64,000 nucleotides of DNA from Blautia sp. Lineage in GTDB: Bacteria > Bacillota > Clostridia > Lachnospirales > Lachnospiraceae. The position numbers and the translations under genes were made by a program. Positions within the stretch are counted from its first letter, which is position 1. Each line of letters opens with the position of its first letter. The notes below the pieces were generated by a model, which worked only from the letters and a program-made list of their open reading frames with translations, was not told where the DNA came from and did no database searches. Below, piece by piece: positions 34,575-43,846 of this stretch. Location of the stretch: NCBI GenBank assembly GCA_026169535.1, contig JAPFCU010000079.1, forward strand, positions 165,664 through 229,663. Direction: 5' to 3'.

Positions 34575-35207
34575 ATGAAAACAACAAAGAAATTCACTAC
34601 GTCACAGCTTACCATGTTAGGGTTGATGTCCGGCATTCTTCTGCTTATGGCATATACTCCTTTGGGGTATTTGAACATCGGTCCTCTGGCAATCTCTTTT
34701 AATGTGATCCCGGTTGCTGTCAGCGCTGTTGTGCTGGGACCCACAGGGGGAGCTATTGCAGGAGCTATTTTTGGACTTACCAGTTTTGGGCAGTGTATCG
34801 GAATCGGTGGTACCAGTGCAATGGGAGCCATGCTTTTTAGTATCAATCCGCTTCTGGCATTTCTCCAGAGATTTCTTCCGAGACTTCTGGATGGATTTTG
34901 CATTGGATACATATTCCGGTTTATGCGCAAAAAGACAAATATTTATGTATCCTGTGCAGTAACCGGATTTTTCTCTGCATTTCTTAATACGCTGTTCTTT
35001 ATGACAGCATTGATCGGAATGTTTGGAAATACCTCATATATCAAAGAAATGATCGGCGGTCAGAATGTGATTCTGTTCTGCTGTGCTTTTGTGGGTATTA
35101 ATGCGGTCTGTGAAATGGTTTCTTCTACCGTGATCACAGGAGCAGTAGGCGCAGCCCTTTCCCGGGCACATCTTCTTCCGGCTGCTCAGGCAATCCCTGC
35201 AAAATAA
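34575..35207 (+). CDS. panT: ECF transporter S component, probably for pantothenate (PanT-like)
   Basis: A 210-residue hydrophobic protein with about six membrane segments. It carries the S-component patterns MLGLMSGILLLMAYTPLGYL and VIPVAVSAVVLGPTGGAIAG. It sits between coaBC and coaX, which strongly suggests pantothenate uptake. The energising ATPases and T component are not in the window and would be shared from elsewhere, as is usual for group II ECF transporters. Substrate is inferred from neighbours and similarity to PanT. Confidence 0.8.
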   Translation: MKTTKKFTTSQLTMLGLMSGILLLMAYTPLGYLNIGPLAISFNVIPVAVSAVVLGPTGGAIAGAIFGLTSFGQCIGIGGTSAMGAMLFSINPLLAFLQRFLPRLLDGFCIGYIFRFMRKKTNIYVSCAVTGFFSAFLNTLFFMTALIGMFGNTSYIKEMIGGQNVILFCCAFVGINAVCEMVSSTVITGAVGAALSRAHLLPAAQAIPAK

Positions 35208-35270
35208 ACAGAAGTTTTAACGAAAAATTATAAACGGAAGTATTAGAAATAACGTTAGGAATGAGAAAAT

Positions 35271-36038
35271 ATGATCTTAGCTATTGATATCGGAAACACC
35301 AATATTGTTGTGGGCTGTATCGATCGGGAAAAAACCTACTTCGTAGAACGTCTCTCTACGGTACGCACAAAAACAGAACTGGAATATGCCATTGACCTGA
35401 AAACAGTTCTTGATATTTATCATATCAAAAAACAGGATATTGAAGGATGTATTATTTCTTCTGTTGTACCTCAGATCACCAATGTGGCGAAGCTGGCAGC
35501 AGAGAAGATCCTGAAAAAAGAGGTTATGGTAGTAGGACCGGGGCTGAAGACCGGCTTGAATATCATGCTGGATAATCCGGGAGAAATGGGGGCGGACCGT
35601 GTGGCGGATGCTGTTGCAGCCATGACTTTTTATCCTGTGCCTCTTGTGATTGTAGACATGGGAACTGCCACAACTGTTTCTGTCGTAGACGAAAAGAAGC
35701 GTTTTATGGGAGGAATGATCCTTCCAGGCGTGCGGGTATCTCTGGACGCGCTGACAGCAAGGGCTTCCCAGCTCAGCGGGATCAGCATTGAGGAACCAAA
35801 AAGACTGATAGGAAGAAATACAGTGGACTGTATGAAAAGCGGTATTCTTTATGGAAATGCTGCTGCAGTAGACGGTATCATAGACAGGATCGAAGAAAAT
35901 CTGGGACAGAAGGTGACGGTGATCGCTACAGGAGGAATGTCAAAAAAAATCATTCCTCACTGTAAACGGGATATGATCCGGGACCCGGATCTTTTGCTGA
36001 AGGGGCTTCTTGTGATTTACGAGAAGAACCGTTCATGA
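35271..36038 (+). CDS. coaX: Type III pantothenate kinase
   Basis: A 255-residue kinase of the ASKHA superfamily, phosphorylating pantothenate in the first step of coenzyme A synthesis. The phosphate motif AIDIGNTNIVVG is at the N-terminus, then PGEMGADRVADAVA and VDMGTATTVSVVD. It ends a coaBC-panT-coaX group. Its last bases overlap the convergent pseudouridine synthase gene by 6 bp. Confidence 0.94.
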   Translation: MILAIDIGNTNIVVGCIDREKTYFVERLSTVRTKTELEYAIDLKTVLDIYHIKKQDIEGCIISSVVPQITNVAKLAAEKILKKEVMVVGPGLKTGLNIMLDNPGEMGADRVADAVAAMTFYPVPLVIVDMGTATTVSVVDEKKRFMGGMILPGVRVSLDALTARASQLSGISIEEPKRLIGRNTVDCMKSGILYGNAAAVDGIIDRIEENLGQKVTVIATGGMSKKIIPHCKRDMIRDPDLLLKGLLVIYEKNRS

Positions 36039-36917
36039 AAATCCTCTGACCATATCCTCCGGAACAGGAGCCAGGAAACACAGCTCTTCTCCGGTGACGG
36101 GATGACGAAATTCCAGCTGCAGAGAATGCAGAGGCTGCCTTTGGAAAAAGGTATAATCCGGGCAGTATAGATAATCGGCGGGAAGGGGAAAACCCAGATA
36201 TCCCATATGGACCCGGATCTGGTGTGTCCTTCCGGTTTCCAGGTGAAGCTCCATGAGAGACATGTTTTTGTGAGAGGCAAGACGGTGATAAAAGGTAACC
36301 GCTGCCTCTCCTTTTTCATAGTCTACACATCGTTTGATCACAGAATCTCCAAGCCTTGCAATGGGTGCGGAGATTTTTCCGTTTAAGGGAGGAATCCCTT
36401 TGACTACTGCAAGGTATGTACGGCGAATCTCTCTTTTTTTCATCTGGGAGGAAAGAAGGGCCGCGCTGAAAGGATTTTTTGCAAGAATCAGAGCACCGGA
36501 GGTGTCACGATCCAGCCGGTTGATACAGCGGAAAGGGCAGAAACTTCCCTGCTGCAGGAAATAAAAGGCGGCGCCGTTTGCAAGGGTATTTTCGTAGTTG
36601 CCCATAGAAGGATGTACCGGCATTCCGGCAGGTTTGTTTACAACCAGGATATCCTGATCTTCGAAAAGAATATCCAGATTTATGGAGGTTGGAGGGATAT
36701 TTTCCGGATCGCCGGTTTCCGGGATATGGATGCGGAGAATGTCCCCATCGGATAGAAGTGTTCTTCCTCCGGTTTTGAGTCCGTTTAAAAGGATGGCATC
36801 TTTCTGGGACTTCATGGAGGAAAGGATATTTCTGGAAAATCCTTTTGCACGCAGAAAATCCAGAATTTGTGTGCCGCTGTGATCTTTTGTAATGGAATAA
36901 GTAAGGATTCTGTCCAT
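36033..36917 (-). CDS. RluA family pseudouridine synthase
   Basis: A 294-residue enzyme that isomerises uridine in rRNA or tRNA. The catalytic aspartate motif is INRLDRDTSGALILAKN and the downstream LHLETGRTHQIRVHMGYLGFP is typical. An N-terminal S4-like region (residues 1-70, FLRAKGFSRNILSSMKS) precedes the catalytic domain. GAGGT lies before the ATG. It lies 21 bp downstream of an AraC regulator on the same strand. Its RNA target cannot be told from sequence. Confidence 0.9.
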   Translation of the reverse strand: MDRILTYSITKDHSGTQILDFLRAKGFSRNILSSMKSQKDAILLNGLKTGGRTLLSDGDILRIHIPETGDPENIPPTSINLDILFEDQDILVVNKPAGMPVHPSMGNYENTLANGAAFYFLQQGSFCPFRCINRLDRDTSGALILAKNPFSAALLSSQMKKREIRRTYLAVVKGIPPLNGKISAPIARLGDSVIKRCVDYEKGEAAVTFYHRLASHKNMSLMELHLETGRTHQIRVHMGYLGFPLPADYLYCPDYTFFQRQPLHSLQLEFRHPVTGEELCFLAPVPEDMVRGFS

Positions 36918-36938
36918 GGAAATACCTCGTCTGCTGGA

Positions 36939-37808
36939 TTATTTTCTTGATTGTGATTGTAGTGCTGCCTTGTTTACGGGAAGAGCTTTTTTTGCCAGTT
37001 TACGGTAGCTTCCTGCTGACATACCGCAGTATTTGCGAAAGCTTTGAGAAAGATAGCTTTGAGAAGAGAAGCCGGTAAGGTGGGCAATATCGGAAATTCC
37101 GTAATCTGTAGTTTCCAGAAGCTCCTTGCAGACTTCGATCCTTCTGCGGTTCAGATAGCTGATGGGGGAGATACCATAATATTTGGTAAATTCATGACTC
37201 AGATAATACTTGTTTAAATGGCTGATGGCAGAAAGCTGATCCAGAGTTATAGGTTCGCTGTAGCTGGAATCCAGATAACGTTTGATATCTGCGCATTCCC
37301 GGCTGGGCTGCTGGGAGGAGACAACCTCAAAAGCTGAATCGGTGAGTCTTTTCAGCTGGATGGTAAGGCTTTCCAGCATGTTTCTGCAGATGCTTTCATA
37401 TCCGTCCTGTTTCTGATCCAGTTCCTGAAAAATTGAATGAAAGTAAAAAAGCAGATCTGTTTTTTTCTGCCGGCAGTTAAAAATCTTAAAATCTTTATGA
37501 TCGTGAAAAGAAAAACTGATCCCGTCTACACCTACAGTAAAATAACTGAGCGGGTGGCTGCTGTCAGAAAGCTCTGTGTGGCTTAAATGAGGGCTGATAA
37601 TAATAAGATCATCTTTTGTAATGGGAAACACATCATCCTGGATAAGAAAATTCCCCTTTCCCTCCCGTACATAAAAAAGCTCGGTAAATCCATGGGAGTG
37701 GGGGATACTGGACCAGTCGCCCTCGTACCGGGAGGCGGAGGCAGAGATAAGTACCGCATCTACAGAGGGACAGGAACTGGAAGTGAAAAGCAGAGAACGG
37801 CTGCTCAT
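36939..37808 (-). CDS. AraC family transcriptional regulator
   Basis: A 289-residue regulator with an N-terminal cupin sensor (residues about 25-110, HSHGFTELFYVREGKGNFLI) and a C-terminal double helix-turn-helix (from about 190: LDQLSAISHLNKYYLSHEFTKY, then GISDIAHLTGFSSQSYLSQSFRKY). It is divergent from a galacto-N-biose/lacto-N-biose phosphorylase gene and most likely controls it in response to a sugar (inference). GGAG precedes the ATG. Confidence 0.88.
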   Translation of the reverse strand: MSSRSLLFTSSSCPSVDAVLISASASRYEGDWSSIPHSHGFTELFYVREGKGNFLIQDDVFPITKDDLIIISPHLSHTELSDSSHPLSYFTVGVDGISFSFHDHKDFKIFNCRQKKTDLLFYFHSIFQELDQKQDGYESICRNMLESLTIQLKRLTDSAFEVVSSQQPSRECADIKRYLDSSYSEPITLDQLSAISHLNKYYLSHEFTKYYGISPISYLNRRRIEVCKELLETTDYGISDIAHLTGFSSQSYLSQSFRKYCGMSAGSYRKLAKKALPVNKAALQSQSRK

Positions 37809-37943
37809 GGCGGCTCCTTTCTATATGGCAAATATTAGTGTTTTTGTTTTTGGAATTGTTTTATAAAACTTAATAATTTCATCATATCACAAAAAAAGTT
37901 ATACAGCAAGATTTCTAAAAAACAAAGCAAAAAGACAATTGAA

Positions 37944-37972
37944 TTCACAGGCCAGAATCATTATCCTATACT
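37944..37972 (+). promoter_or_regulatory. Promoter of the GNB/LNB phosphorylase gene
   Basis: TTCACA (37944-37949), 17-nt spacer, TATACT (37967-37972), about 60 nt before the start codon. The 224-bp gap to the divergent AraC gene is AT-rich and otherwise shows nothing I can name. Confidence 0.5.
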
Positions 37973-38032
37973 TAGAAAAAGGAAATATTCGTACAGGGAG
38001 ATTTTTACACAATAGTAATGGAGGTAAAAAAC

Positions 38033-40192
38033 ATGGCAGAAAAAAGAGGAAGAGTCACGATTCCTACGGATCTGGACGTGATCAAAGAAACACTTGATAT
38101 TATGAAGGAATGGGGGGCAGATGCCATCCGCGACTGTGACGGCACAGAATTTCCCCAGGAGCTGAAGGATACCGGCTCCAAGATTTATGCAACTTATTAT
38201 ACAACCCGTAAGGATAACAACTGGGCAAAGGCACATCCGGAAGAAATCCAGCAGATGTATATTATGACTTCCATCCATACAGCAGTTGAGGAGAGTCTGG
38301 AAATCCACCTTATGGATCATCTGTATCCGGATATGCTTGCAGTCAATACAAGAGATGATATCCGCAAATGGTGGGAGGTTATGGACCGTACAACCGGTCA
38401 GCCTGTTTCCTGTGAGAAATGGTCCTATCAGGAAGAAACAGGAAATGTAGTGATCCAGGCAGAACGTTTCCATCAGTATACCGTAAGCTTCCTCGCCTAT
38501 ATCATGTGGGATCCGGTTCATATGTATAATGCAGTTGTAAATGACTGGAAAGACGTGGAACCGCAGATGACCTTCGATGTGCGTCAGCCGGCAACCAGAG
38601 AGTATTCTCTTAACCGTCTCCGTCGTTTCCTGGAAACACATGAGTATGTGGATGTAGTGCGTTTTACTACATTTTTCCATCAGTTCACACTGATCTTCGA
38701 TGAAATGGCAAGAGAAAAATATGTAGACTGGTATGGATATTCCGCATCTGTCAGCCCGTATATCCTGGAGCAGTTTGAAAAGGAAGTGGGCTATGCGTTC
38801 CGTCCGGAATTTATCATTGATCAGGGATATATGAATAATACCTATCGTATTCCTTCCAAAGAATTCTGCGATTTCCAGGCATTCCAGCGCAGAGAGGTTG
38901 CTCTTCTTGCAAAGGAAATGGTAGATATCGTACATGAGTATGGCAAAGAGGCCATGATGTTTATGGGAGATCACTGGATTGGTATGGAGCCGTTTATGGA
39001 TGAATTTGCTCAGATCGGTCTTGATGCAGTAGTAGGAAGTGTTGGAAACGGAGCAACTCTTCGTCTTTTCAGTGATATCAAACATGTAAAATATACAGAG
39101 GGACGTTTCCTTCCGTATTTCTTCCCGGATACCTTCCATGAAGGCGGTGACCCGGTAAAAGAAGCAAAGGTAAACTGGGTAACAGCAAGAAGAGCAATCC
39201 TGAGAAGTCCCATCCAGAGAATTGGTTATGGCGGTTATCTGAAGCTTGCTCTTCAGTTCCCGGATTTTGTAGACTATATCAAGGAAGTGTGCCAGGAATT
39301 CCGTACTCTTTATGACAATATCCAGGGGGTTACTCCTTACTGTGTCAAGAGAGTAGCTGTTCTGAACTGCTGGGGTAAAATGCGCGCATGGGGCAACCAT
39401 ATGGTGCATCACGGTCTCTATTATAAACAGAACTATTCCTACTTTGGAGTGATCGAAGCACTGAGCGGTGCTCCTTTTGATGTTGCATTTATCAGCTTTG
39501 AAGACATTAAGGCAGATCCTCAGCTTTTGAAAAACTTTGACGTGGTGATCAATGTAGGAGATGCAGATACTGCACAGAGTGGCGGAGAATACTGGATCGA
39601 TGAAACTGTCAGCACAGCAGTTCGTGAGTTTGTATATAACGGCGGCGGATTTATCGGCGTAGGCGAGCCTGGCGCTCATCAGTGGCAGGGTAAATTCTTC
39701 CAGCTGGATGACATCCTTGGTGTAGAAGAAGAGAGAGGATTTAACCTGAATACAGACAAATATAACTGGGAAGAGCACAGAGATCACTTTATCCTGAAGG
39801 ACTGTGCAGGAGAAGTGGATTTCGGTGAAGGCAAGAAGAATATCTTTGCCCTTCCGGAAACAGAGATCCTGATCCAGAAAGACAAAGAAGTTCAAATGGC
39901 AGTGAAAACATTTGGAAAAGGCCGTGGTGTGTATATCAGTGGTCTTCCATACAGCTTTGAGAACAGTCGTGTGCTGTATCGCTCTGTTCTGTGGTCTGCA
40001 TCTGCAGAAGAAGAACTGAACTTATGGTATTCAACAAACTATAACGTAGAAGTCCACGCTTATGTAAAGAACGGAAAATACTGCGTGGTAAATAATACTT
40101 ATGAACCGCAGGATACGACCGTTTACCGTGGCGACGGAACCAGCTTTGATCTCCACATGGAAGCAAATGAGATCAAATGGTATGAAATCTGA
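38033..40192 (+). CDS. 1,3-beta-galactosyl-N-acetylhexosamine phosphorylase (GNB/LNB phosphorylase)
   Basis: A 719-residue cytoplasmic enzyme of glycoside hydrolase family 112. It phosphorolyses galacto-N-biose (mucin O-glycan core) and/or lacto-N-biose (milk oligosaccharides) to galactose 1-phosphate and an N-acetylhexosamine. The N-terminus GRVTIPTDLDVI and DAIRDCDGTEFP are characteristic. The ATG at 38033 has GGAGG 8 nt upstream. It is a single gene under an AraC regulator; no transporter or Leloir-type genes are adjacent, unlike the bifidobacterial operon. Preference between the two disaccharides cannot be told from sequence. Confidence 0.92.
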   Translation: MAEKRGRVTIPTDLDVIKETLDIMKEWGADAIRDCDGTEFPQELKDTGSKIYATYYTTRKDNNWAKAHPEEIQQMYIMTSIHTAVEESLEIHLMDHLYPDMLAVNTRDDIRKWWEVMDRTTGQPVSCEKWSYQEETGNVVIQAERFHQYTVSFLAYIMWDPVHMYNAVVNDWKDVEPQMTFDVRQPATREYSLNRLRRFLETHEYVDVVRFTTFFHQFTLIFDEMAREKYVDWYGYSASVSPYILEQFEKEVGYAFRPEFIIDQGYMNNTYRIPSKEFCDFQAFQRREVALLAKEMVDIVHEYGKEAMMFMGDHWIGMEPFMDEFAQIGLDAVVGSVGNGATLRLFSDIKHVKYTEGRFLPYFFPDTFHEGGDPVKEAKVNWVTARRAILRSPIQRIGYGGYLKLALQFPDFVDYIKEVCQEFRTLYDNIQGVTPYCVKRVAVLNCWGKMRAWGNHMVHHGLYYKQNYSYFGVIEALSGAPFDVAFISFEDIKADPQLLKNFDVVINVGDADTAQSGGEYWIDETVSTAVREFVYNGGGFIGVGEPGAHQWQGKFFQLDDILGVEEERGFNLNTDKYNWEEHRDHFILKDCAGEVDFGEGKKNIFALPETEILIQKDKEVQMAVKTFGKGRGVYISGLPYSFENSRVLYRSVLWSASAEEELNLWYSTNYNVEVHAYVKNGKYCVVNNTYEPQDTTVYRGDGTSFDLHMEANEIKWYEI

Positions 40193-40203
40193 TACAAAGT
40201 TCT

Positions 40204-41091
40204 TTATTTGAAGGCCTCCCCGCCCAGGTAATCCATAATTGCCTGGAGCGCCGGAGAGATCCATTTATTTTTATGATAAAGGACCTGTTTCCATATTTCT
40301 ATGTCCGGTCCCGGTACATGGAGATATGCCAGCTTGTGGCTTCGGACAGCAGCTTCTGTCACATAATCCGGCAGAAAAGAAACTTCGGAACCTTTCTGCA
40401 GGATGCTGGTGATAAGACTTGTGTCGCTAAGTTCCAGAAAAGGTGTGATTTCCATGGATCGGCTGGTCAGATACTCATCCAGCAGCTTCTGATAGCTGGT
40501 ACTGCGTTCTGTAAGGACAAAGGACTGGCGGATCAGTGTTTTCCATGAAACTGTTTTTTCGCAGGCAAGAGGATGTCCGGCAGAACAGACAAAGTGACAG
40601 GCAACCGGTGCTTCGTATGCGATCACGTAATTTCGGTCATAAATATGATGATCCAGCGTATAGACCAGATCCACTTCATTTCGGTTCAGAAGCTGGAACA
40701 TGGTTTCTGTGCTGGTGCTGATCAGCTCCAGAGAGATTTCGGGAAAAAGCTGATGAAACTGTTCGAAATTATGCTGGAACAGCCAGTGGCACAGAGAGGG
40801 GGCAATGGCAATCCGGATATGCCCGGAAAGGGTGAGAGGATTGTCTGCAGTTTTTTTAATAGCGTCGGCAGTACGAAACAGCTGATGGGCAAGGGAAAGT
40901 ATTTCCTTGCCCTTTTCTGTTAATTTGACACTGTGATTGATCCGCTCAAAAAGTGGGATCCCAAGTTCATTTTCCAGCTGACGGATCTGTGTGGAAACAG
41001 AGGACTGGGTATATCCGAGACTTTCCGCTGCTTTTGTAAAGCTGCCCAGTTCTGCTACCTGAATAAAGCTTTCCAGATTTCTGATCTCCAT
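40204..41091 (-). CDS. LysR family transcriptional regulator
   Basis: A 295-residue LysR-type regulator. The N-terminal winged helix-turn-helix is clear (LESFIQVAELGSFTKAAESL, then LGYTQSSVSTQIRQLE), followed by the substrate-binding effector domain (residues about 90-290). It is divergent from an AGCS amino-acid symporter gene with 122 bp between them and probably regulates it. Within that gap AGTATT-N8-AATACT (41165-41184) overlaps the TATACT -10 box and is a candidate operator. Confidence 0.9.
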   Translation of the reverse strand: MEIRNLESFIQVAELGSFTKAAESLGYTQSSVSTQIRQLENELGIPLFERINHSVKLTEKGKEILSLAHQLFRTADAIKKTADNPLTLSGHIRIAIAPSLCHWLFQHNFEQFHQLFPEISLELISTSTETMFQLLNRNEVDLVYTLDHHIYDRNYVIAYEAPVACHFVCSAGHPLACEKTVSWKTLIRQSFVLTERSTSYQKLLDEYLTSRSMEITPFLELSDTSLITSILQKGSEVSFLPDYVTEAAVRSHKLAYLHVPGPDIEIWKQVLYHKNKWISPALQAIMDYLGGEAFK

Positions 41092-41213
41092 AAAAACCTC
41101 CTGTATTAAGCATTGAAATTTTAAATGCTTTTGATTAAAACTATCAATTTTTCAAATTATAAAAAGTATTATATACTAAATACTATCATTGTTCAAGAAA
41201 ATCAGGAGGAGTT

Positions 41214-42617
41214 ATGGGAGATTGGATAGTAGCGATTATTGAGGCAGTTTACAAATTTTTATGGGGAGATCTGATCACGATCCCGCTGCCGGGAGGAGGA
41301 ACACTTCCTCTGTCACTTCTTGTGATCATTCTGATCCCTGCAGGGATTTATTTTACGGTGCGTACGAAATTCCTTCCTATCCGGTTGTTTCCGGATATGG
41401 TAAAGGCTGTTACCGGGAAGACAGAAAAGAAAAAAGGTTCTTTATCCGTGATGCAGTCGCTGATTGTTTCTACTGCTACCCGTGTGGGAATGGGAAATCT
41501 GGTGGGAGTTGTGGCTGCAATTTCGGCAGGTGGAGCAGGCGCTGTATTCTGGATGTGGGTAACGGCCCTGATCGGATCTTCAACAGCATTTATTGAAGGA
41601 ACACTTGCACAGCTTTATAAAGAAAAAGACCCGTTGTATGGAGGCTACCGCGGGGGTCCGGCCTATTACATACATAAGTATCTGCAGGAAAAAAGAGGCG
41701 GAAAACAAAAAAGACATATGCTTCTTCCGGTACTGTTTGCTGTTTCCGGTCTGATCTGCTGGTGCGGTATCAGCCAGGTTATCAGCAACTCTGTATCTTC
41801 TGCATTTGAAAATGCCTTTCACATTCCTCCTCTGTACAGCACGATAGCATTGGTGGTACTGGCGGCAGTGATCGTTCTTCGTAAAAACGCGACGGTAAAG
41901 GTTCTTGATGTGATGGTTCCGATTATGGCGGGCTTATATCTGCTGATCACAGTAGTGCTTATTCTGCTGAATATCCGTATGCTGCCGTCTGTGTTTGCAA
42001 AAATCTTTCAGGAAGCATTTGGATTTCGCCAGGTTGTGGCAGGCGGATTTGGAGCGGTACTGATGAATGGTGTAAAAAGAGGTCTTTTTTCTAATGAAGC
42101 AGGTTCCGGATCAGCTCCATGTGCGGCAGCTACTGCAGAGACAGATCATCCGGCAAAGGTGGGACTGGGTCAGGCACTTGGTGTTTTTATCGATACCATT
42201 TTAATCTGTACCTGCACGGCCATGATCATGCTCCTTACACCAGAGACTCTTACAAATGGACTGGCAGGAATGGATCTTCTTCAGGAAGCTATGAGATATC
42301 ATCTGGGGACTTTTGGTGTTATATTTATTGCAGTTACTTTGTGGCTGTTCAGTTTTTCTACTTTTATTGGAATTCTGTTTTACGCAAGATCAAATGTTGC
42401 ATATCTGTTTGGTGATAACTGGATCTCTCAGACCGCATATAAGATTGTTGCTCTGATCATGCTGTTTATCGGAGGCCTGGCGGCATATACAGTTGTGTGG
42501 GATCTTGGAGATGTAGGTGTGGGACTTATGACACTGTTTAATATCTTTATCCTTTTCCCAATGTCAAAGAAGGCTTTGGAGGCTCTGAAGGATTACGAAA
42601 AACGGAAAAAAATCTGA
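41214..42617 (+). CDS. Sodium:alanine/amino acid symporter (AGCS family)
   Basis: A 467-residue polytopic membrane protein of the alanine/glycine:cation symporter family. Family stretches include STATRVGMGNLVGVVAAIS, GGYRGGPAYYI and GLFSNEAGSGSAPCAAATA. It imports small amino acids with sodium; the exact substrate is unknown. AGGAGG precedes the ATG. A LysR gene is divergent upstream, and a strong hairpin terminator lies about 50 bp after the stop. Confidence 0.92.
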   Translation: MGDWIVAIIEAVYKFLWGDLITIPLPGGGTLPLSLLVIILIPAGIYFTVRTKFLPIRLFPDMVKAVTGKTEKKKGSLSVMQSLIVSTATRVGMGNLVGVVAAISAGGAGAVFWMWVTALIGSSTAFIEGTLAQLYKEKDPLYGGYRGGPAYYIHKYLQEKRGGKQKRHMLLPVLFAVSGLICWCGISQVISNSVSSAFENAFHIPPLYSTIALVVLAAVIVLRKNATVKVLDVMVPIMAGLYLLITVVLILLNIRMLPSVFAKIFQEAFGFRQVVAGGFGAVLMNGVKRGLFSNEAGSGSAPCAAATAETDHPAKVGLGQALGVFIDTILICTCTAMIMLLTPETLTNGLAGMDLLQEAMRYHLGTFGVIFIAVTLWLFSFSTFIGILFYARSNVAYLFGDNWISQTAYKIVALIMLFIGGLAAYTVVWDLGDVGVGLMTLFNIFILFPMSKKALEALKDYEKRKKI

Positions 42618-42666
42618 ATTTGCAGAGAAAGATGATTTACGTTTGCTGTTTGGACAGACGATTTAT

Positions 42667-42735
42667 AAAAGGCAGATCATATGCTGTGCGGTATTTTCTG
42701 AAGAAATATGCAGAGCATGGTGATCTGCCTTTTCC
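42667..42735 (+). terminator. Hairpin terminator after the AGCS symporter, sharing its basal arm with the 15736 hairpin
   Basis: AAAAGGCAGATCA (42667-42679) pairs perfectly with TGATCTGCCTTTT (42721-42733), and the inner arms ATGCT/AGCAT and GTATTTTCT/AGAAATAT extend the stem. The first 14 bases of the left arm are identical to the left arm of the 165-nt hairpin at 15736. Confidence 0.8.
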
Positions 42736-42836
42736 TCTGTTTTGCTCTGTATCAGGTATTCACACACATATAAAAAAGGTGTATGATAATAGAAAAAGGC
42801 GGAAGTGATCTGCCGGAATAAAGGACGGAAACAGCT

Positions 42837-43643
42837 ATGAAGATCATCACACTAATGGAAAACACCTGTGGGGCAGAGGGGGTTCTTTTTGAACATGGAC
42901 TGTCCCTTTATATAGAGACGAAAAAGCATAAGCTTTTGATGGATACGGGATCCTCAGATGGCTTTCTCAAAAATGCAGAAATACTGGGAATTGATCTGAC
43001 AGCGGTGGATACGGTGTTCTTAAGCCACGGACATTATGATCATTCCGGAGGAATCCTTGCATTTTCAGAATTAAATCCGTCAGCATCCATTTATATGCAG
43101 AGGCTGGCCGGCGGAGATTATTACCATGGGGATAGGTATATTGGTATTGATAAAGAAATTCTGAAGCTTCCGCAGATAAAACTGCTGCAGGGTAATTGCA
43201 AGCTGGATGAAGAACTGTCTCTTTTTACGGACATTACCGGAAGACGGTACTATCCTCAGAGCAATCTTGCGCTCACAAAAAAAGAGGGAGAAAAAGAAGA
43301 GCAGGATTCCTTTGCTCATGAGCAGTGTCTGGTCATTGAGGAGGGAGAAGAAAAAGTGCTGATCTCCGGGTGTGCCCACAATGGGATTCTGAATATCCTG
43401 GATAAATATCAGGAGCTCTATCAGGGATTTCCGACCAGAGTAATAAGCGGTTTTCACATGATGAAAAAAACACCCTATACAGAAGAGGAAGCAGCTACCA
43501 TACTTGCCAATGCCAGAGAACTGGCAGGTTATGATACGGTCTTTTATACCGGACATTGTACGGGAGAGGAAGCCTTCGCTTTGATGAAGCCTGTTATGGG
43601 AGAAAAACTTGTGCGGCTCCGCAGCGGTCTTCGTGTAATATAA
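42837..43643 (+). CDS. MBL-fold metallo-hydrolase (dihydropterin ribofuranosylaminobenzene phosphate synthase-like)
   Basis: A 268-residue metallo-beta-lactamase-fold protein with the metal motif SHGHYDHSGG (HxHxDH) near residue 63, a later SGCAHNGI and a C-terminal YTGHCTG. This pattern matches the group often annotated as 7,8-dihydropterin-6-yl-methyl-aminobenzene phosphate synthase, but most bacterial members have no proven substrate, so only a general hydrolase role is safe. It appears to be a single gene. Confidence 0.82.
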   Translation: MKIITLMENTCGAEGVLFEHGLSLYIETKKHKLLMDTGSSDGFLKNAEILGIDLTAVDTVFLSHGHYDHSGGILAFSELNPSASIYMQRLAGGDYYHGDRYIGIDKEILKLPQIKLLQGNCKLDEELSLFTDITGRRYYPQSNLALTKKEGEKEEQDSFAHEQCLVIEEGEEKVLISGCAHNGILNILDKYQELYQGFPTRVISGFHMMKKTPYTEEEAATILANARELAGYDTVFYTGHCTGEEAFALMKPVMGEKLVRLRSGLRVI

Positions 43644-43846
43644 GCTAAGCCGCGTCAGAGATGCAAAATACAGATTTTGGAAAGGAAAGCGAAAAATACA
43701 GATTTCTTTCAGATGATTTATATAATGGAAACTGCAGTATCAGATGTATCGAACTGTGGTTTTGGAAAAGGATCGTGCTTCTGTGGTAATAGACAGAGGG
43801 CAGCTGGTCATAGATTGATAGTACAGAAGATGCAGGGGAACGGGAC

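Noticed and set aside
37961..39895. A 644-codon open frame on the minus strand opposite the GNB/LNB phosphorylase
   Set aside because: It lies fully antisense to a clear GH112 gene, is rich in Cys, Ile and Phe as expected from a shadow frame, and matches no family I recognise.
42620..42808. A 62-codon frame after the AGCS symporter
   Set aside because: It spans the terminator hairpin and has no convincing start signal.
43664..43710. Direct repeat AAAATACAGATTT before the L,D-transpeptidase gene
   Set aside because: Only two imperfect copies in AT-rich DNA and no clear relation to a promoter; not enough to call a site.
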